Part shown: positions 59,293 to 64,000 of the stretch, in pieces
How positions within the stretch are numbered: the stretch's first letter is position 1
How the letters are laid out: every line of letters starts with the position of its first letter
Notes under the pieces: model-generated
Told to the model about the DNA's origin: nothing
What the model saw: the letters and a program-made list of their open reading frames with translations, nothing else
The model's database searches: none
Position numbers and translations under genes: made by a program
Assembly (NCBI GenBank): GCA_900772415.1
Contig: CAAHEC010000063.1
Location: forward strand, 124,001 to 188,000
Length of the DNA: 64,000 nucleotides
Direction of reading: 5' to 3'
From: Bacilli bacterium
GTDB taxonomy: Bacteria; Bacillota_I; Bacilli_A; RF39; UBA660

Positions 59293-60440
59293 ACTTTGTT
59301 TATATCTTCTCTTAATTCATTATTTTGAGTTTTAACTTCATCTAATTCTTCATCCCTATAATTAACAGTCTCAGATAAAGATTTGTTTTCTAATCTTAGT
59401 CTTTCTAATTCCTTTTCTAAGTTCATATTTTTCGTTTGTAAATCGGAATATGAATTATCAGTTGATGCGGTTATCGCCGAAAATAACGAATCATTATAAG
59501 TTTCAATTATTTTTAATATATCTTCTTGTTCAACATTAGTTAAACTTATATCAAATACCTTTTTATTTTTAATACAATCACATAATTTTTCTATTATATT
59601 TGACGTACGTATATTCCCTTGCCTTTTATCATCCCTTATTTTTAAAGAAAATATAAAGTCTGCTATTACATTTGGCGTACATTCAAAATCTTCAGATAGT
59701 TTCTTTAACTTTTCTAATCTTTCCCTTCTTTCATATTCTAAAATATAAAATTTTCCAATTATAGAATTATTATAATATACCAAAAGATTATTTAATAAAG
59801 TTAATTCTTGATAAATTAAATAAGATGATAAAATTTCCTTACATTCTTCATAAGAATTAAAAACTTGATTACTCATAGGAAAACACGTTCCATCCTCTGA
59901 CATAGCAAGTTTTAAAACATAATACTTTTCATTTTTCTTTTGCAATATTAAATAAGACATATCATCAAAATCAGCACTATAACCATATGTTTTTCCTCTA
60001 TCATATTTACATATCATTTCACAACAATTTGTATTTATATTTAAGTTTTCAACTAATGAATCCAACTTCTGATTTAAGTAAGGTGATAAAATTTTATCAA
60101 GATTAATTATACCTGATTCATGTTTTTGAAACGCATCATTAGAATTTTTAATAAACTCCAGCATAATTTCGTAGGAATTCATACCTTTATATAAACCAGT
60201 ACTTTTTAAATACTCAGTATTTATACCTAACAAATGAGGTATTGATGATTTAGGAATCTTAATTTTTATTCTTTCTCCATTAGATAAAAACATCAAATAA
60301 CTTTTCTTAGATAAATCATTTCTTCGTTCTTCTTCATCTTTCTCATCAAAATTATATTCATTTTCTTTGTCAAAATATCTTTGTAATAATTTATCAATTT
60401 TATCAAAAATTTCTGATAATTCATATTTATTATAACTCAT
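59268..60440 (-). CDS. Hypothetical protein with C-terminal coiled coil
   Basis: 390 residues, soluble. N-terminal domain (YLMFLSNGERIKIKIPKSSIPHLLGINTEYL... YSADFDDMSYLILQKKNEKYYVLKLAMSEDGTCFPMS) resembles the PBECR4-type phage/plasmid nuclease-like fold by its HLLG and following strands; this is a weak match. The last 60 residues are a coiled coil (NMNLEKELERLRLENKSLSETV...). Six Cys are scattered in the protein. Single gene, ATG with GAGGGGATATTT ahead. No firm function. Confidence 0.55.
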   Translation of the reverse strand: MSYNKYELSEIFDKIDKLLQRYFDKENEYNFDEKDEEERRNDLSKKSYLMFLSNGERIKIKIPKSSIPHLLGINTEYLKSTGLYKGMNSYEIMLEFIKNSNDAFQKHESGIINLDKILSPYLNQKLDSLVENLNINTNCCEMICKYDRGKTYGYSADFDDMSYLILQKKNEKYYVLKLAMSEDGTCFPMSNQVFNSYEECKEILSSYLIYQELTLLNNLLVYYNNSIIGKFYILEYERRERLEKLKKLSEDFECTPNVIADFIFSLKIRDDKRQGNIRTSNIIEKLCDCIKNKKVFDISLTNVEQEDILKIIETYNDSLFSAITASTDNSYSDLQTKNMNLEKELERLRLENKSLSETVNYRDEELDEVKTQNNELREDINKVKGIISKY

Positions 60441-60530
60441 AAATATCCCCTCTTTTTATAGCTTAGTATACTAGCATTTTTTTATTTTTTTGTCAAATTA
60501 TTCTGATAGCTTTCAAATTAAAAACATACA

Positions 60531-60560
60531 AAAAATTAGCTAGATATCTAACTAATTTTT
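60531..60560 (-). terminator. Terminator of the FtsX-type permease gene
   Basis: AAAAATTAG...CTAATTTTT with an inner TAGATATCTA palindrome, directly after the stop. Confidence 0.75.
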
Positions 60561-60561
60561 A

Positions 60562-63500
60562 TTACTCAACACTTTTTAAAGACTCAATCATATCTATTTT
60601 CTTTAATGCAAAATGAATTATTATACTTACTATAATAGTAAATAACATTATCATAAATGCTGTTATTAAATAACTAGATAGCTTTATCTGATGAATAAAT
60701 CTTACTATTTCTATTTCTATAGTATCTACTATTATATTAGTTAAGAAAATACCAAATATAAGTCCAAAAACTATACCCATAATAGTTAAAATAATAGTTT
60801 CCTTAACAATATAATCATCTACCTCTTTATCAGTAAAGCCTAATACTTTAAGGGTTGCTATTTCTCTTTTTCTTTCACTTATATTTATGTATGATAAATT
60901 ATATAAAACAACAAATGATAAAGCACCTGATAAAACAATTAAAATTAATACTACACTATTTAATGACTTAAGCATATCATTTACGCTTTTAATTGTTTGA
61001 CTAACAGACATAATACTCATTATATTATCATCTTTAAGTAATTGTCTTGATAGTTTTTCTTCATTTTTTAAATTATCTATTTTTAAATAAGTAATATTAG
61101 TTTCATATGTTCCAATGTTATCTTCATACGTTTTTTTATTCATAAATACATAGTGACTAACATAGTTTTCACAAATACCACTAATAATAAAAGTATATTC
61201 TTTATTATTAGAATCTTTTATTATAATTTTATCACCCTTATTTTTTTTAATAAGCTGCGATAATTTATCAGAAATAACTACTTCATTATCTTTTAATTTG
61301 AGTTTTTCCCCAGTATTTAACTCTTTTAAATTGGTTATTTCTCTCATATCTTTTTCATCAAATGGTACAAATACATTTATATTAATATTATTAGAAGTCA
61401 TAGATACAATCATATTAGTATCAAGTCTTTTTACTATATGTTTATTATCAAAAATTTTATCAAGTTCTTCTTTTGAAGGTTTATTCATAACATATACCAT
61501 TTCATCAAATTTAAATACACCATCATACTGTTTATCTGGTATTTCTACTATTGAATCACGAATACCAAAACCAGATAACATAAGAGCAGTACAGCCAAGT
61601 ATTCCTCCAACTGTCATAAATACTCTCTTTTTATATCTAAAAAGATTTCTAACAGTTATTTTATTTGAAAAATTAATACGTTTCCAAATAAATGGTATAC
61701 GCTCTAGTATTACCCTTTTTCCGTTTGACGGAGCCTTAGGTCTCATTAATTCAGAAGGTTTTTCTTTAACTACTTTTCTAATTGTTAAAAGAGTAGTACC
61801 ACAAATACATATTGTTGCAATTAAAATACCAATAATAGAATTTATAGGATTAAAATCATACTTAAACACTGGAATATCAAATATTATTTTATACATTTTC
61901 CAAATATACTTTGGTAGTAAGAAAAAGCCTAGTAATGCTCCTAATATTCCACCTGAAATTGTTGCAAGGCCTGAATATAGTAAATATTTTCTTCTTATAT
62001 GTTTATTACTAAAACCTAGTGACTTAAGTGTTCCAATAACACCTCTATCATCTTCTACCATTCTAGACATTGATATAAGACTTATTAATATAGCTACTAT
62101 AAAAAATATAGTTGGAAATACTTTAGATAAATTTGATACACTATTACCATCATCTATAAAGCTAGAATAACCACTATCATCTAATCTATCATATATATAT
62201 AAAACAGCTTTTGGTATTTCATTTAATTTATCTTTAGCATCTTTTATTTTTAAATCAAACATAGCTTTACTATCATAATATTCTTTTAATTTGGAATTAA
62301 ATAATTCAAGACTACTACGATAAGTTCTATATGAATTATTATATAAAGAAAGTCCATTTTGATAGTCATTATAATAATTTAAATATATTTTATAACCATT
62401 ATTATATTCTTCTATAGCCTTATTATATAGTGATAAACCATTTTGATATTCTTTTTCTGAACTATTTATTTTATCTATTGCAGTAATTAAGTTTATTAAA
62501 TCTGAATAGTTTTCTTTATAAAGTGTTAATATTTTTACTACTTCATCATAATTTGGTATATCTTCTGGTATTGATGCAATTATAAAATCAATGTTATCAG
62601 GATTAGTTATATAATCTTTAATTAAATTACTATTGCTAGAAATATAATTAATAACTATTATAATCTCATTATATCCTGGTGTATCAGGTGGAATCTTGCT
62701 TATTAAATCATCTTTATTATTAACAGGATCTTTTATAAATTCTATAAATTCTTTTTGCAAACCTAAATCATATATTTTATTAATAATATCAACTATTTCA
62801 TCATGAAATAAAATATTATCAGGTATAGCATTTATAATAACATCTTTAGATGTTGCCATATTATTTATATAATTAAGTGCATCATTAATATCCTCGATTG
62901 TTATTCCATAAGAACTTAATTTATTATTTATTTCATTTTTTCCATTTTCTATTTGTCTTTTAGCATTATCTAATTTTATTTTATTATCATCTAATTCTTT
63001 TTTTGCATTATCTAACTTATTTTTAGTATCATCTAAGCTAATTTTAGCATTATCTAACTCTAATTTAGAAGAATTTAATTTATTTTTTCCATCTTTTAAT
63101 TTATTATTTGCACTATCTAAGGCATTTTTAGCATCATCTAACTTCCCTTGTCCCTTTTCTTGTTCTTCTTTTATTTTATTATTTGCATCATCATATATTT
63201 TATTATATCTTAAATCTTCTCTATCTTTTTTTATTTTGTCTATTTCTTTTAATGATTTTTCTATTATATTATTATACTTGTCACTGTTAGTAGTTTCTGC
63301 TGAGGCACCATTTACTGTTAAATATATTTCAGTATAATAATCTATGTTAAAATTATCATTGTTAGTGTACGCATAATAATTTATCTTACCAGTACCAATA
63401 TTAGTATTACCACGATTAGCAGTGCCTGTTTCTGAATTTATGTATAAAGGACTTTTTACAATACCAACAATTTTTAATTTTTTATTTTTAAGTATATCAT

Positions 63501-63957
63501 CATTTACTGTTATATAATCTCCAATTTTTAACTTTTCTTTATTAATCATAGCTTGTTCTACTATTACTTCAGTATTATCTTTAGGATATCTTCCTTTTAA
63601 TATTTCTATTTTATTAACACTTTGATTTATACCAATTAACTTTACTACAATCTCTTGATTTTTAGCATATACCAAAACGTCTTTTGAATAAGACCCATAC
63701 GCCTTTTTTACTGTTTTCAAATCTTCAAAAGCCTTAATATCATCTTTTGTAAGTCCTAAAGTAGACACTATTTTAATATCATAAAAATTATTATCATCAT
63801 AATACTTATCAAGTGATTTCATCATATCAGGTGCAGCCATCTTTATTCCAACAAAAACCCCTACACCTAGCATACTCATAACAAGTAGTGACAAAAATCT
63901 TTTAAATGAATGTTTTATTTCTCTAATACTACTTGTATTAATTCTATCTTTTTTCAT
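60562..63957 (-). CDS. FtsX/MacB-type ABC transporter permease with long extracytoplasmic coiled coil
   Basis: About 1131 residues. Order: one N-terminal membrane helix (FLSLLVMSMLGVGVFVGI), a MacB-like periplasm-side domain (about 40-235), a heptad coiled coil (about 255-345; KLDDAKNALDSANNKL and repeats), a helical insert with repeated DxIxxIPxD units, a second coil of YNxGxxxY repeats, then three-helix FtsX domain 1 (SNLSKVFPTIFFIVAILISLISMSRMV), a second external domain, and FtsX domain 2 at the end (SLNSVVLILIVLSGALSFVVLYN). Such duplicated permeases work with an ATPase on lipoproteins, peptides or cell-wall tasks. ATG 63957 with GAGTGG. Confidence 0.88.
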   Translation of the reverse strand: MKKDRINTSSIREIKHSFKRFLSLLVMSMLGVGVFVGIKMAAPDMMKSLDKYYDDNNFYDIKIVSTLGLTKDDIKAFEDLKTVKKAYGSYSKDVLVYAKNQEIVVKLIGINQSVNKIEILKGRYPKDNTEVIVEQAMINKEKLKIGDYITVNDDILKNKKLKIVGIVKSPLYINSETGTANRGNTNIGTGKINYYAYTNNDNFNIDYYTEIYLTVNGASAETTNSDKYNNIIEKSLKEIDKIKKDREDLRYNKIYDDANNKIKEEQEKGQGKLDDAKNALDSANNKLKDGKNKLNSSKLELDNAKISLDDTKNKLDNAKKELDDNKIKLDNAKRQIENGKNEINNKLSSYGITIEDINDALNYINNMATSKDVIINAIPDNILFHDEIVDIINKIYDLGLQKEFIEFIKDPVNNKDDLISKIPPDTPGYNEIIIVINYISSNSNLIKDYITNPDNIDFIIASIPEDIPNYDEVVKILTLYKENYSDLINLITAIDKINSSEKEYQNGLSLYNKAIEEYNNGYKIYLNYYNDYQNGLSLYNNSYRTYRSSLELFNSKLKEYYDSKAMFDLKIKDAKDKLNEIPKAVLYIYDRLDDSGYSSFIDDGNSVSNLSKVFPTIFFIVAILISLISMSRMVEDDRGVIGTLKSLGFSNKHIRRKYLLYSGLATISGGILGALLGFFLLPKYIWKMYKIIFDIPVFKYDFNPINSIIGILIATICICGTTLLTIRKVVKEKPSELMRPKAPSNGKRVILERIPFIWKRINFSNKITVRNLFRYKKRVFMTVGGILGCTALMLSGFGIRDSIVEIPDKQYDGVFKFDEMVYVMNKPSKEELDKIFDNKHIVKRLDTNMIVSMTSNNININVFVPFDEKDMREITNLKELNTGEKLKLKDNEVVISDKLSQLIKKNKGDKIIIKDSNNKEYTFIISGICENYVSHYVFMNKKTYEDNIGTYETNITYLKIDNLKNEEKLSRQLLKDDNIMSIMSVSQTIKSVNDMLKSLNSVVLILIVLSGALSFVVLYNLSYINISERKREIATLKVLGFTDKEVDDYIVKETIILTIMGIVFGLIFGIFLTNIIVDTIEIEIVRFIHQIKLSSYLITAFMIMLFTIIVSIIIHFALKKIDMIESLKSVE

Positions 63958-63959
63958 AA

Positions 63960-64000
63960 TTACCACTCTATTTCATCGATGCTCTTTGGCTTTTTATTAA
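63960..64000 (-). CDS. C-terminal end of an ABC transporter ATPase (runs off window)
   Basis: The last 12 codons before TAA 63962-63960 read NKKPKSIDEIEW. The PKSxxEIEW ending is characteristic of MacB/LolD-type ATPases that pair with FtsX permeases, and the gene ends 2 bases before the permease start codon. Too short for more than context-based assignment. Confidence 0.5.
   Translation of the reverse strand, partial: NKKPKSIDEIEW

Noticed and set aside
61298..62170. 290-codon open frame on the plus strand
   Set aside because: It lies wholly antisense to the FtsX-domain permease, whose frame has clear family motifs; the plus frame has no ribosome site or recognisable domain.

Overview
The window is a very AT-rich chromosome segment of a low-GC Gram-positive bacterium. 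The gene set (CIRCE/HrcA-type heat-shock sites, RNase R, ClpB, phosphoketolase, YlmH, DUF2974 and DUF2975 proteins, many small XRE regulators) and signal-peptide-less collagen-like surface proteins fit an uncultured gut Bacillota lineage of the Erysipelotrichales/RF39/Mycoplasmatota kind. The genetic code is standard: Trp codons are TGG, the tRNA-Trp has anticodon CCA, and TGA is used as a stop. This placement is an inference from gene content; no rRNA gene is present.

Layout. 1-6568 (mostly minus): an aluminium-resistance/methionine gamma-lyase-like fragment, an SDR reductase, a DUF2974 hydrolase, LemA with an XRE-membrane regulator, phosphoketolase, and a TetR regulator. 6661-10496: a TetR-controlled MMPL exporter fused in frame to a secreted heptad-repeat protein. 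10521-11390: CIRCE-controlled Hsp20 and an ABC transporter remnant. 11443-14708: an island that looks like a RiPP locus. It has a 51-residue Cys-rich precursor missed by simple ORF calling, a radical SAM/SPASM maturase whose N-terminus is split off by a poly(A) frameshift, a class I methyltransferase and an RlmA-like rRNA methyltransferase. 15281-20586: sirtuin, RNase R, a putative small RNA, phosphoglycerate mutase and a heavy-metal permease. 21558-31536: a surface-protein region with three collagen/C1q-like proteins, a beta-helix protein, an Ig/prealbumin-like protein and a GT2-TPR glycosyltransferase, all cytoplasm-type N-termini, interrupted by Tag glycosylase, a lipoprotein, a flavodoxin, a TasA-like protein and gene fragments. 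31627-44289: housekeeping (MurI, YlmH, tRNA-His, DinB, RsmI, ClpB) mixed with a MATE-kinase fusion behind an attenuator and a YunG-UDG fusion. 44493-51170: a decayed phosphatase, an ECF sigma operon, an ART-like protein, polyprenyl synthase and MgtC sharing a palindromic divergent promoter, a VanY-type peptidase, PrsW and a ferritin-like protein. 51260-53522: tRNA-Trp followed by an accessory patch with an XRE-controlled membrane pair. 53566-64000: YbaK, a DUF4173/XRE/DUF2975 set, an MgtA P-type ATPase, a coiled-coil protein and an FtsX-type ABC permease.

How the genes work together. Regulatory pairs are visible directly in the DNA: TetR boxes flanking the MMPL promoter, two CIRCE sites identical over all 27 bases, direct repeats between an XRE gene and its divergent membrane partners, and a symmetric 22-bp palindrome carrying both -10 boxes between polyprenyl synthase and MgtC. 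The most interesting functional unit is the RiPP-like operon; the second is the collagen-like/glycosyltransferase set, which resembles an exosporium or surface-hair system. Several starts were moved downstream of the longest ORF because the upstream GTG/TTG lies inside the Shine-Dalgarno sequence.
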